A DNA stretch of 64,000 nt from Prevotella sp. (GCA_017459445.1 JAFUDJ010000020.1:1-64000); one strand, 5' to 3'. Shown: positions 1 to 7,673, counted from the stretch's first letter. Numbers and translations: made by a program. The notes: generated from the sequence alone by a model not told the origin.

Positions 1-13
1 AGAATTAAAGACT

Positions 14-772
14 ATGGCTAAGAATATAAGTTTCACTATTAAATTTTGGCGTCAGAATGGTCCGAAAGATGCGGGTCACTTCGATACGCACGAAATGCAC
101 GACATTCCCGATGACACCTCGTTCCTCGAGATGCTTGACATCCTGAACGAGGAGCTCATCAACGAAGGCAAGGAGCCCTTCGTGTTCGACCACGACTGCC
201 GCGAGGGTATCTGCGGTATGTGCTCTCTGTATATTAACGGAACGCCTCACGGCAAGACGGAGCGCGGTGCCACCACCTGTCAGCTCTATATGCGCCGCTT
301 CAACGATGGCGACGTCATCACCGTCGAGCCTTGGCGCTCAGCAGCCTTCCCCGTCATCAAGGACTGTATGGTTGACCGCAATGCCTTCGATAAGATCATT
401 CAGGCTGGCGGCTATACCACCATCCGCACTGGTCAGGCTCACGATGCCAACGCCATCCTCATCCCCAAGGAGGATGCCGACGAGGCTATGGACTGTGCAT
501 CCTGCATCGGCTGTGGCGCCTGCGTCGCTGCTTGTAAGAACGGCTCAGCCATGCTCTTCGTATCGTCGAAGGTCTCTCAGCTCGCCCTGCTTCCCCAGGG
601 TCGTGTAGAGGCTGCCCGTCGTGTGAAGAACATGATAGCCAAGATGGATGAGCTCGGCTTCGGCAACTGCACCAACACCCGCGCCTGCGAGGCCGTCTGC
701 CCGAAGAACGAGACCATCGCCAACATCGCTCGCCTGAACCGCGAGATGATTAAGGCAAAACTGGCTGACTAA
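14..772 (+). CDS. sdhB: Fumarate reductase/succinate dehydrogenase iron-sulfur subunit
   Basis: This is the electron-transfer subunit of the membrane-bound fumarate reductase/succinate dehydrogenase complex, passing electrons between the flavoprotein SdhA/FrdA and the quinone site. The 252-residue length fits the family. Cys62, Cys67, Cys70 and Cys89 form the plant-ferredoxin-type [2Fe-2S] site. Cys161, Cys164, Cys167, Cys170 and Cys174, with Cys219, Cys225 and Cys229 (the last followed by Pro), supply the two C-terminal ferredoxin-type clusters. The ATG at 14 starts MAKNIS and the reading frame is intact. The flavoprotein and cytochrome b genes probably lie just left of the window (inference). 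In anaerobic Bacteroidales this complex usually works as fumarate reductase in succinate formation. An oddity is that the last three codons and stop lie inside the first copy of a 36-bp tandem repeat. Confidence 0.95.
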   Translation: MAKNISFTIKFWRQNGPKDAGHFDTHEMHDIPDDTSFLEMLDILNEELINEGKEPFVFDHDCREGICGMCSLYINGTPHGKTERGATTCQLYMRRFNDGDVITVEPWRSAAFPVIKDCMVDRNAFDKIIQAGGYTTIRTGQAHDANAILIPKEDADEAMDCASCIGCGACVAACKNGSAMLFVSSKVSQLALLPQGRVEAARRVKNMIAKMDELGFGNCTNTRACEAVCPKNETIANIARLNREMIKAKLAD

Positions 773-884
773 AGTTGAAGATTTTAGTCAAGGCTTCCAG
801 CTGACTAAAGTTGAAGATTTTAGTCAAGGCTTCCAGCTGACTAAAGTTGAAGATTTTAGTCAAGGCTTCCAGCTGACTAAAGTT
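765..884. repeat. 36-bp tandem repeat, 3.3 copies, overlapping the sdhB stop codon
   Basis: Three identical 36-bp units (765-800, 801-836, 837-872) are followed by a 12-bp partial unit (873-884). Each unit holds the perfect inverted repeat GACTAAA/TTTAGTC around a 9-nt loop, so the transcript could form three small hairpins in a row. The sdhB stop codon lies in the first unit. The copies show no differences, which suggests recent amplification or slippage. Confidence 0.95.
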
Positions 885-899
885 CACCTTATTTATAAT

Positions 900-932
900 A
901 AGAGCGCCGCAGAAACCATCTGTGGCGCTCTT
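900..932. terminator. Bidirectional hairpin terminator between sdhB and the transposase gene
   Basis: The arms 900-913 and 919-932 pair over 14 positions with one G-U pair around a 5-nt loop. A T-rich run follows on the plus strand. It lies between convergent genes and can end transcription from both sides. Confidence 0.85.
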
Positions 933-956
933 TATGTTTTCCATTTCAAGATGAGT

Positions 957-2309
957 CTATGCCTCTTTCCACCAACTATCCTTCATCCTGCAAATAGCTT
1001 GTGCAATGCAATTCATGGCTTTGCAGAAAGGGACACTGATGCTTTCCTCGTGACTTCTGTATTGATAAGCCCAAGGCGTGATTAGCAGTAGATTTCCTGC
1101 AGCACAGTCGTCCATATGGTTAGCTGAGGGATGGTAGATGTCGGCAAAGCCATTATCCTCTATCCGAATGACGGGATAGCCTGAAAGCAGGGCCGTGTCT
1201 AATATCTCCTGCTCACCTTTCGAGATACGGGCCGACACCAATACGGAACCCTTTGCAGCTTCTTCCAGACAGCGGGCCTTTTGTTGTGCAAACAGAGCGG
1301 CATCCTTACGATGGCAAACCACTGGCAACAGTCGCCGCTGCAGCAGTTGCGCATTACCATAGCTGTCGCACATAATCCGACCATTGGCCTGCAATAGCCG
1401 TTTTCCCAGCATGGCTACCGCTTCTGCATTCAATTGCTGTGGACATTCGCGCTGCAAATAGCCATATAATGCCCTAAGACTGACAGCGGTATCTATGGTG
1501 TGCCGTTGTGGTTGAAGCCACGCCCGGTTCATCGCTCGCTGTAGGCGGCAGCGAGGGTTGGCATGGATATAGGCCCGTTGCGTCGCCAGCTGCTCTGCAT
1601 CTACCGGCATCACGTCACAATAGCCGGCCTCGAACAGGGGCGACAGCTCTTTTATAGCCACCAACCGTTCCTTGGCGACCGAATCGCCAAGCACACTATT
1701 CCGCCCGTGCCTCTCTGCCGTTCCCGCTGTGTCTGCCTCTTCTGTTCCTGCCACCGCTGTGTCTGCCTCTGCTGTTCCAGCCTTTGCTTCTGCTGTTCCT
1801 GCCTCTGCTTCTGCAGTGCCTGCCTTTACTGTGCCTGGCGATTTGGTCGCCAGGTTACCCTCAGTCGTCAGGCCGCTTTTGCTTTCTGCCAATGCCCCCG
1901 TCATCACCCAGTATCGCCTGTTGCACCCATATTTAAACCCCGCAATGACGTGCCCCAGATGCGTCTTCTTACCACTGCGTGACACCACGTCGCTATGCGC
2001 CACCAACAGGAAGTGCAGATGCTCCGGCATCACGACATAGTCCTGTACCTCCAGCATCGGATACACCCGGCGGATGCTCTCTCGCAGTTCCTCTTCCACC
2101 ATCCGCCCTATAGGTGTCAGCTCCACATGCGGAGCCTCGCTGTCACCATCTGGCTTGTCCAGCCGCCCCACGACCCGTCCCAACGGCTGTCGGAGCCCTT
2201 TGGCTACGCTAATCGTGATATGGTAATACCCACAGCGGTCGTAGTCATGAGCCTGACTGCGCCGCTTCATGCTATGTATCGTTGGTTTCCTAATTTCTCT
2301 ATCCATCAT
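957..2309 (-). CDS. REP-associated (Y1/HUH) transposase-like protein with a long C-terminal extension
   Basis: The N-terminal part has the RAYT/IS200-like signature: the MPEHLHFLL motif carries the HUH pair at His97 and His99, and FKYGCNRRYW follows with Tyr127 as a candidate nucleophile. Such proteins nick and join single-stranded DNA at palindromes. At 450 residues this is much longer than most RAYTs. A low-complexity Ala-Gly-Thr-Glu segment (near residues 160-197) joins it to a C-terminal part with VLVSARISKGE, GYPVI and LLLITPW motifs, which recalls the Rossmann-like DprA/SLOG fold (inference). A TAnnTTTG box at 2327-2334 lies about 18 nt upstream of the ATG at 2309; the ATG at 2270 is the alternative start. 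No matching ends of an insertion sequence were seen, so it is probably a domesticated single copy. Confidence 0.72.
   Translation of the reverse strand: MMDREIRKPTIHSMKRRSQAHDYDRCGYYHITISVAKGLRQPLGRVVGRLDKPDGDSEAPHVELTPIGRMVEEELRESIRRVYPMLEVQDYVVMPEHLHFLLVAHSDVVSRSGKKTHLGHVIAGFKYGCNRRYWVMTGALAESKSGLTTEGNLATKSPGTVKAGTAEAEAGTAEAKAGTAEADTAVAGTEEADTAGTAERHGRNSVLGDSVAKERLVAIKELSPLFEAGYCDVMPVDAEQLATQRAYIHANPRCRLQRAMNRAWLQPQRHTIDTAVSLRALYGYLQRECPQQLNAEAVAMLGKRLLQANGRIMCDSYGNAQLLQRRLLPVVCHRKDAALFAQQKARCLEEAAKGSVLVSARISKGEQEILDTALLSGYPVIRIEDNGFADIYHPSANHMDDCAAGNLLLITPWAYQYRSHEESISVPFCKAMNCIAQAICRMKDSWWKEA
1719..1832 (-). repeat. In-frame 21-bp minisatellite inside the transposase-like gene
   Basis: Imperfect copies of a roughly 21-bp unit encode seven-residue repeats of the AGTAEAE/AGTAEAK type. 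The frame is kept throughout, so copy number can change the linker length without breaking the protein. Confidence 0.8.
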
Positions 2310-2326
2310 TATCCATCATTTGCATG

Positions 2327-2334
2327 CAAAGATA
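2327..2334 (-). promoter_or_regulatory. TAnnTTTG promoter box for the transposase-like gene
   Basis: The minus strand reads TATCTTTG, the Bacteroidota -7 box, just upstream of the start at 2309. It forms one end of a 59-bp divergent promoter cassette that also occurs near 10308-10367. Confidence 0.7.
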
Positions 2335-2377
2335 CGACTTTTTCTGATACTTTATTCGATAATTCGGGAATAATTCG

Positions 2378-2385
2378 TATATTTG
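2378..2385 (+). promoter_or_regulatory. TAnnTTTG promoter box upstream of the EVE-like nuclease gene
   Basis: TATATTTG within a segment shared with 4125-4170 and 10308-10367. It would give a leader of about 160 nt before the start at 2555. I see no strong structure in that leader. Confidence 0.65.
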
Positions 2386-2554
2386 CAACCGATATGTGTT
2401 GTTTAACTTATTTACACTAGTGAAAAGGAATAGAATAATCAATTGATAGTAGAGGGTCACGGGGACAGGCACTTCATCAATAACTCAGGTGCTCAGCAAA
2501 AAAGATGAGTTCTTGTAGTCGTGAGAAATTACGAAAAAAATTATATAGACTATC

Positions 2555-3526
2555 ATGGCTGTACATATTTTTACCGTATCAGAAGAGAACTATAAGGTTT
2601 GCATAGAGAGGGGACTTGTGGCCCTTCCCGAGCCAAAGGACGGGACAAGACGCGATAATGTCTTTGATGGTCTGTTGTCCCGCCTTTCTGGCATTAAAGA
2701 TGGCGACTATATTCTTATGTATGTCATCAAATCAAAGGAACTCCGTGGCGTATGGCAAGCAGAGGGACGACCTTTCTATGAAGAGGCACCTGTATGGGAA
2801 GACAGACAGTATCCATTTCGCTGTAAGATAAAATGGTCTGCATATAATTTCCAGAAGGCGCTGAAACTGGATGATATTAATGATTTGCGGAATTCGGGCA
2901 AGATATGGACGTGGGCCTTGGAACGCTCAACGGGTGTCAACACCATGTTCTCGATTTCTAATGGAGAGTTTTTCACCTTGCTTACAGAGTTTATGAAGAT
3001 AAACCCCTTTAGTACGCAGCAGGGAATCATTCGCCGGCCCTATCCGTATAAGGAGTTTAACATTATTGAGAACCTGCATATTCAGGAAAATCATCCAAAG
3101 TACGAGTTTACTATTATGGCATTGCTGAATGCAGAACTTGCTAAGGGTTCATACAGGGAAATCTTCGGAAACTATTCGGATTATTTATGTTATGTCCCTA
3201 CTAATTTAGGCAAGGAAATGGACATTATGCTTATGTATAACAGTCCATTGTCTACGGAGCAAATCGTTTCTTATGATATATTGGAGGTGAAAAGGGACGA
3301 ATTTGACGAAGCAGCCTTACAACAGCTGATAAGTTATGAGTCATGGTTTTTGCAAAAGAAGGTTGCAGGTGACTCCAATATGGTCAGGACAACGGCTATA
3401 GCCCAGTCCTTCTCCGACGAGGTTATTCATTATGTGGCGCAAAGGAAAAGGATAGAGAATAAGCCTATCAAGCTACTGCGATATGTTTATGAGAATAATA
3501 AATTGAATTTGGTAGATGAAGTTTAA
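2555..3526 (+). CDS. PUA/EVE-like domain fused to a PD-(D/E)xK nuclease domain
   Basis: The 323-residue protein has two recognisable parts. Residues about 1-100 resemble the EVE/YTH/PUA-like fold: an opening HIFTVSEENYKV strand-helix, GDYILMYV, GVWQ and a PFYEE...PVW...YPFRCKI stretch, as in domains that bind modified bases. Residues about 195-320 have a NucS-like PD-(D/E)xK core: Asp223, then Glu244-Val-Lys246, then an AALQQLISYE helix. By analogy with EVE/PUA-nuclease fusions it may cut nucleic acid with modified bases, that is, act in defence (inference). It overlaps the next gene by 11 nt, so the two are probably translated together. A stand-alone repair role is the main alternative. It has no close named family that I can recall. 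Confidence 0.7.
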   Translation: MAVHIFTVSEENYKVCIERGLVALPEPKDGTRRDNVFDGLLSRLSGIKDGDYILMYVIKSKELRGVWQAEGRPFYEEAPVWEDRQYPFRCKIKWSAYNFQKALKLDDINDLRNSGKIWTWALERSTGVNTMFSISNGEFFTLLTEFMKINPFSTQQGIIRRPYPYKEFNIIENLHIQENHPKYEFTIMALLNAELAKGSYREIFGNYSDYLCYVPTNLGKEMDIMLMYNSPLSTEQIVSYDILEVKRDEFDEAALQQLISYESWFLQKKVAGDSNMVRTTAIAQSFSDEVIHYVAQRKRIENKPIKLLRYVYENNKLNLVDEV

Positions 3527-4115
3527 ACTCAGTAATACCAATATCTCCATTGCCCTCGGTCTGGTGGCGGTGGGGGTGGCCGTGGTGTTCCGGCTGTTCT
3601 CAGAGGCCGACTTGTGGTTTCAGATGTTTTCGGCCATCTTGGGTGTTATCATCACGATTATTATTACAAACCTACTGCTGAACAGTCAGACCAATAGCGA
3701 CATTGAGCGGGAGCGCAGTTCGGAGGTGTTCCGTGAGAAGCTGCGCATCTATCAGGAGTTCCTGCAAGCACTCTACGATGTGTTGAAGGAGGAAGCCGTG
3801 ACGCCCGATGAAGCCATGCGCTTGCAGTTCCAGACATCGTATATCGCTATGCATACCAGCAGCCAGCATATCCGCGAGGTCAGCGAGTGCGTGTCAAGTA
3901 TCGTAAAGATGTATTCGCAATGCCCCAATGAGCATGGCCGAAAGGTGTTGCAAGACAAGGAACTGCTCTTGAAGAACCTGTTCCGCATCGTTGAGATATT
4001 CCGTCAGGAACTTTACACGGATAAGCCCGATTTCAATCGCGAGGATATTGCCCAAGCCATCAAGAACTTCGACTATGCCTACGACTACTTCATGGCAAGT
4101 TGCCGATTGAAATGA
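3516..4115 (+). CDS. Two-TM membrane protein with a helical cytoplasmic tail
   Basis: This 199-residue protein has two hydrophobic segments near residues 9-26 and 34-54, followed by a long charged helical region (DIERERSSEVFREK onward) that is likely cytoplasmic. I recognise no catalytic motif and no named family. The 11-nt overlap with the preceding EVE-like/nuclease gene implies a shared transcript and function. Small two-TM proteins with helical tails are often membrane effectors or anchors in defence operons, but here that is only inference. The gene is followed directly by the first copy of the repeated leader RNA. Confidence 0.75.
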   Translation: MKFKLSNTNISIALGLVAVGVAVVFRLFSEADLWFQMFSAILGVIITIIITNLLLNSQTNSDIERERSSEVFREKLRIYQEFLQALYDVLKEEAVTPDEAMRLQFQTSYIAMHTSSQHIREVSECVSSIVKMYSQCPNEHGRKVLQDKELLLKNLFRIVEIFRQELYTDKPDFNREDIAQAIKNFDYAYDYFMASCRLK

Positions 4116-4161
4116 AGATAACTTTTTCGTGTATTTTATTCGTTAATTCAGAAATAATTCG

Positions 4162-4169
4162 TATATTTG
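4162..4169 (+). promoter_or_regulatory. TAnnTTTG promoter box of the first leader RNA / mntA-hepT transcript
   Basis: TATATTTG within the promoter segment shared with 2378-2385 and 10360-10367. It is the only visible promoter ahead of mntA-hepT and of the RNA copy that continues after hepT. Confidence 0.7.
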
Positions 4170-4312
4170 CCGTCAGAAATGCAGTTAACGTATTGTCAAA
4201 CCCTTTAAATAGAATAGCCGATGAAGTAAAAACAGAACGAAGAACGCTAACCGACCCGTAATGTTGAGGCCCAGCCTCACGAGGTCACAGAGAGATTTAA
4301 CAAACCACTGAA
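4170..4312 (+). ncRNA. Structured leader RNA, copy 1, 5' part
   Basis: This matches 10368-10500 closely. Shared parts are a TGAGGC-CCA-GCCTCA hairpin (4265-4279), the block GAGGTCACAGAGAGATTT after it, and two short segments, ACAGAA (4232-4237) and ACGCTA (4244-4249). Together those two segments are complementary to a single 12-nt run at 5048-5059. The element is then interrupted by mntA-hepT and resumes near 5025. Confidence 0.75.
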
Positions 4313-4323
4313 CATTGACGCAG

Positions 4324-4620
4324 ATGAAAACAACCAACGAATACATCGACCTTATTAAAGCTCACTCCGACGAGCTCCGCACCCAGTTCGGAGTCAAGAC
4401 GTTACGTCTCTTTGGCTCTGTCTCTCGCGGTGAACAGCATGAGGGTAGCGATGTGGACGTTTGTGTGGAGATGGAGCCGCGTGCCTATCTTGTTGTGCGA
4501 CTGAAGCGCTTTTTGGAGAAACAGTTAAATAACCGTGTAGATGTTGTACACATGCACCCTCATATTAATCCATACTTACTAAAAGAAATTGAGCATGATG
4601 GAATTTACGTCATTCAATGA
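4324..4620 (+). CDS. mntA: MntA-type nucleotidyltransferase antitoxin
   Basis: A 98-residue minimal nucleotidyltransferase of the MNT family, which neutralises the partner HEPN toxin, in studied systems by attaching AMP groups to it. The active-site pattern is complete: Gly31-Ser32 in GSVSRGE and Asp43-x-Asp45 in GSDVDV. I place the start at the ATG at 4324 rather than the TTG at 4315, because the decayed copy at 11381 begins at the equivalent ATG. The 3' end overlaps hepT. The module lies inside the repeated leader RNA and appears to use the RNA's promoter at 4162. Confidence 0.88.
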   Translation: MKTTNEYIDLIKAHSDELRTQFGVKTLRLFGSVSRGEQHEGSDVDVCVEMEPRAYLVVRLKRFLEKQLNNRVDVVHMHPHINPYLLKEIEHDGIYVIQ

Positions 4621-4981
4621 CCGAGAAAGAGTAAGGATAAAATTTGAGCAGATTGACAACGCCATTGACCAACTGAAAGAGTGGAACAAGGATGTCCAAT
4701 CTGCCGAGGACTATTATGTGTCCCCTGGAGGCATGCAAAAACTTGCAGCAAACTGTATGCTCATTGAGGCTATAGGCGAAAGTATCAAGCAGATAGATGC
4801 GATTACCCAAGGAGAGCTGTTACCCAGGCGCTCGGAGATTCCTTGGCCTGATGTCATAGGCTTGAGAAACCATATAGCTCATGGTTATTTTGACATCAAC
4901 GGCTATCTGGTCTTTGACACCATCAAGAACGACCTTGACTCTTTGCAGATCGCTATAAAGTACTTCCTTGATACTATTTAG
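4595..4981 (+). CDS. hepT: HepT-type HEPN ribonuclease toxin
   Basis: A HEPN-fold protein of the DUF86/HepT type, 128 residues. The ribonuclease signature R-x4-H-x-Y is present as RNHIAHGY (Arg91, His96, Tyr98). It overlaps the end of mntA by 26 nt, the usual arrangement of the pair. The start could be the ATG at 4595 or at 4598; a TTG lies upstream at 4589. The toxin probably cleaves RNA when free of MntA (known for the family). A small perfect hairpin (4998-5015) follows, without a T run, so transcription may read on into the second half of the leader RNA. Confidence 0.87.
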   Translation: MMEFTSFNDRERVRIKFEQIDNAIDQLKEWNKDVQSAEDYYVSPGGMQKLAANCMLIEAIGESIKQIDAITQGELLPRRSEIPWPDVIGLRNHIAHGYFDINGYLVFDTIKNDLDSLQIAIKYFLDTI

Positions 4982-5024
4982 TATTACTCTCTCGTCTCCA
5001 CCGCTTTGACGGTGGCAGGATGCA

Positions 5025-5257
5025 CATTATTATATTAACTTACAGAATAGCGTTTCTGTTCGACTTATTACATAGATATTGAGCTTTCAGCTCTTGTCTC
5101 TCTCCAACTTGAAACCGCCAAATTCAGCTACGGAGAGCAAGCAGTCCAGAAAGTTCACGTCGTTAGGGCGTGGACTATTCTTGCTTGTTTCGTAGCATGG
5201 TTACTTGGCGGTACCGAAGTTGGAGAATAAGCAAACGAATGGTTCCGCCTTTTTTAT
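5025..5257 (+). ncRNA. Structured leader RNA, copy 1, 3' part with terminator/antiterminator
   Basis: It resumes the element where copy 2 continues at about 10512. Visible helices: TAGCGTTTCTGT (5048-5059) pairing back to 4232-4249; GAGCT/AGCTC near 5080-5092; a 10-bp helix 5101-5110 with 5217-5226; CCGCCAA (5115-5121) with TTGGCGG (5205-5211); GTTCACG (5153-5159) with CGTGGAC (5169-5175). The terminator arm GGCGGTACC (5207-5215) pairs with GGTTCCGCC (5241-5249) and is followed by six T. It shares bases with the 5205-5211 arm, so the two helices exclude each other. The peptidase gene starts 21 nt after the T run. Confidence 0.78.
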
Positions 5258-5276
5258 CCTAAAAATTGCACAAACG

Positions 5277-6995
5277 ATGAAAGAAAGAACTACTATTACA
5301 TTATTTGCCGTTCTTTTTGCCATTATGGGAATCCATGCACAAGCCGTTGCACCCATGCTGAAAAGCCTTTGGCATCAAGGATATCCTTTTAATAAAGACA
5401 TTCCAAACAGAGTGAATGCAGGTTGCGGTCCGATAGCAGTTGCACAGATACTCAATTATTATCAGTACCCTGTTCATGGATATGGGCATGTTACGCTGTA
5501 TAATGATTTAGACTATTCGATGCATACCATCGACTGGGACAACATCATCAATACGTATGACGAATATAATGAAGTTCAGGCAAACGCAGTCGCTAACCTT
5601 GTATGGCATGTTGGAGCCGCAATGACCCTTAAATACCCAAACAATGGTACAGACAACAATCGCATGATATGGGGATTACAGAAGTACCTGCACATCTCGC
5701 CGAAATGTAGGTTCCGATTACGTAAATTCTACTCGACAGAACAATGGTTGAAGATGCTTGATGAGCAACTAGCATCCGGACATCCTGTTTATTACCGAGG
5801 ACGAGCATTCCGCTATGGATGTGACCCTTCGGGAATTGGCCATATTTTCGTCATAGATGGGAAAAACGAAGAAGGATTGTATCACTTCAACTTCGGGCAT
5901 GCCAATAAAGAACAAGATAAGTACACTAGTCTGGATGTTATCAACCAAAGCGCAGATATTTATCCTGGCGATTACGGAATCTACTACAATTGGGAACAAG
6001 GTATGGCAACTGACTTATATCCCGACGAATATTTCAACGAGGAAGAGTTCAATGACTATCCCGTATATCTGGATGAGCCATTGCACCTCAACTACGACCG
6101 CAAAATGGACGAGCTTACTATCCCCATAGGCGAAACATTCTATCTGAGTACCAAATTGCATATATATACCAAAGATTATTTTATTAAAAATGAAGGCGGA
6201 AACAATTGGACATGGCAACGTGCTCTTGGCGTATATCATGACAGTAAATTCTTAACTGCCATCTATTCGCCACAAAGTCAGTCATTCACTATTAGTAGTT
6301 CTATCAGTTCAACGCTTCCCTTTTCCATTCCAGCCTCTTTAGAAGACGGAGAATACGAGTTGAAAGTTGTAATACGAAGAAATGATGACGAATCATGGAA
6401 GCCCGTCTGGGATATTGCCCCCAATCACATAGCAGCAACAGTAAATAACGGATATGTGACGCTAAAGACCATGGGTGACCACACACAGGAGACACATCTG
6501 TATCTAACAGAACCCATCAAAAAAATAGGAGATTATCATAATGAAGTCAACGGAATATTATATTCAATGAGAATAAAGAATCCGACGGACAATAACTTTG
6601 AGAACAATATTAAGTTTACTATTAAGGGACTCGACGGAAAAGACAGCAAAGACTTCGAGCAGATGGCCTCGGTATATGCTGGCTGTGAGGTTGAATACCA
6701 TTTTCTAATACCCTATAATGAATATTCTGATGTCAGCAGCCTTGGGCATTTCAACGTTGAAGCAAGTTATTATGAACATAACACGAATCAATATGTCAAA
6801 TTGACAACCGATGTTCCAGACATCTCTTCAGTCTTGACCATTAAGGATGAGGTACGTCAAAGATACATTTCCATATATGACACAAATGGGAGACTACGGA
6901 AACGTGTTTCTGACAGTATTGCCCCGCTGAGCGGACTCCCAAAAGGTTGCTATGTTATAAAGCAGGGAGCTACAACTCGAAAAGTGATTAAATAA
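5277..6995 (+). CDS. Secreted C10-family (streptopain-like) cysteine peptidase
   Basis: A 572-residue secreted protein. The start at 5277 gives a normal signal peptide (MKERTTITLF...IHAQA); the in-frame ATG at 5205 lies inside the leader RNA and is unlikely. The catalytic Cys50 sits in AGCGPIAVAQ and His189 in GHIFVIDG, matching family C10. The rest is beta-rich, ending in an ISIYDTNGR...GCYVIK tail like the sorting tails of type IX secretion cargo. Cys50 directly follows the signal peptide, so the inhibitory propeptide of classic streptopain is missing. It is probably a surface or secreted protease. Its expression is likely controlled by the leader RNA that ends 21 nt upstream. Confidence 0.85.
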   Translation: MKERTTITLFAVLFAIMGIHAQAVAPMLKSLWHQGYPFNKDIPNRVNAGCGPIAVAQILNYYQYPVHGYGHVTLYNDLDYSMHTIDWDNIINTYDEYNEVQANAVANLVWHVGAAMTLKYPNNGTDNNRMIWGLQKYLHISPKCRFRLRKFYSTEQWLKMLDEQLASGHPVYYRGRAFRYGCDPSGIGHIFVIDGKNEEGLYHFNFGHANKEQDKYTSLDVINQSADIYPGDYGIYYNWEQGMATDLYPDEYFNEEEFNDYPVYLDEPLHLNYDRKMDELTIPIGETFYLSTKLHIYTKDYFIKNEGGNNWTWQRALGVYHDSKFLTAIYSPQSQSFTISSSISSTLPFSIPASLEDGEYELKVVIRRNDDESWKPVWDIAPNHIAATVNNGYVTLKTMGDHTQETHLYLTEPIKKIGDYHNEVNGILYSMRIKNPTDNNFENNIKFTIKGLDGKDSKDFEQMASVYAGCEVEYHFLIPYNEYSDVSSLGHFNVEASYYEHNTNQYVKLTTDVPDISSVLTIKDEVRQRYISIYDTNGRLRKRVSDSIAPLSGLPKGCYVIKQGATTRKVIK

Positions 6996-7146
6996 TCAGG
7001 GTTCCGCTGTCACTATTAAAAAATCATAGAATTGTCCCCAATTCCCCAGTAACCTGTTGTCATGAAATACCAAAGGCGTATGTAAGTGTGACTTTATGGC
7101 TTCAGATAATTAATTTAAGTATAAAAACTAAAAAGTAAAAACAAGT

Positions 7147-7650
7147 ATGAAGAAAATTTTATTTTTACAATTGCTATTGTTAAGTGTGTTGAATCTTCCG
7201 GCACAGAGTGAAAAGTCATGGAAAGTTGATGCTGCTACAGGGTATCAGTTTCTAACAAGTGGAGGTGGAGGAATGTTTGCCTTGAATTTAGGAATACAAA
7301 GGCAATTTAACAATTGGTTTTCATTGGGATTTACCACCGGTAGCTATTTCCCGAAGTCAGGCAAGCCTATGATACCATTCTTGGTAGATGCCAGAGGAAA
7401 ATATCCTATAGCAAATACAGAACTGGCTTTGCTTGGAATTGTACGTGCTGGATATTACATGGACACTAACAATCTTGGAGCGGACTCTTTTAAAACTTTT
7501 GGCTATGAGCTATTACCTGGTGTACAAATGCAAGTGAATGACAAATTAAGTGTTCGTATAAACACAGGCTTTCAGTCAATACATAACACGTCTGAAGGAA
7601 CTGATTTCCAAATGATACCAATTTTGATAGGTGCATCTTTTACATTGTAA
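7147..7650 (+). CDS. Small outer-membrane beta-barrel protein
   Basis: A 167-residue protein with a signal peptide (MKKILFLQLLLLSVLNLPAQS) and alternating hydrophobic strands (GGMFALNLGIQ, WFSLGFTTGSY, LALLGIVRAGY, KLSVRINTGFQ, IPILIGASFTL) that fit an eight-stranded barrel of the OmpA/OmpX-like size class. The C-terminus is hydrophobic, as is usual for barrels. No function can be assigned. It stands alone on the plus strand and a hairpin follows at 7674-7714. Confidence 0.7.
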   Translation: MKKILFLQLLLLSVLNLPAQSEKSWKVDAATGYQFLTSGGGGMFALNLGIQRQFNNWFSLGFTTGSYFPKSGKPMIPFLVDARGKYPIANTELALLGIVRAGYYMDTNNLGADSFKTFGYELLPGVQMQVNDKLSVRINTGFQSIHNTSEGTDFQMIPILIGASFTL

Positions 7651-7673
7651 AAGGAATTTGAGAGTGGATAATA

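Noticed and set aside
765-872. A possible CRISPR array, because the repeat unit is 36 bp long
   Set aside because: The units are directly adjacent with no spacers, and there are no cas genes.
5205-5276. Longer N-terminus for the C10 peptidase from the ATG at 5205
   Set aside because: These codons fall in the conserved leader RNA and terminator, and would put 24 polar residues before a normal signal peptide.
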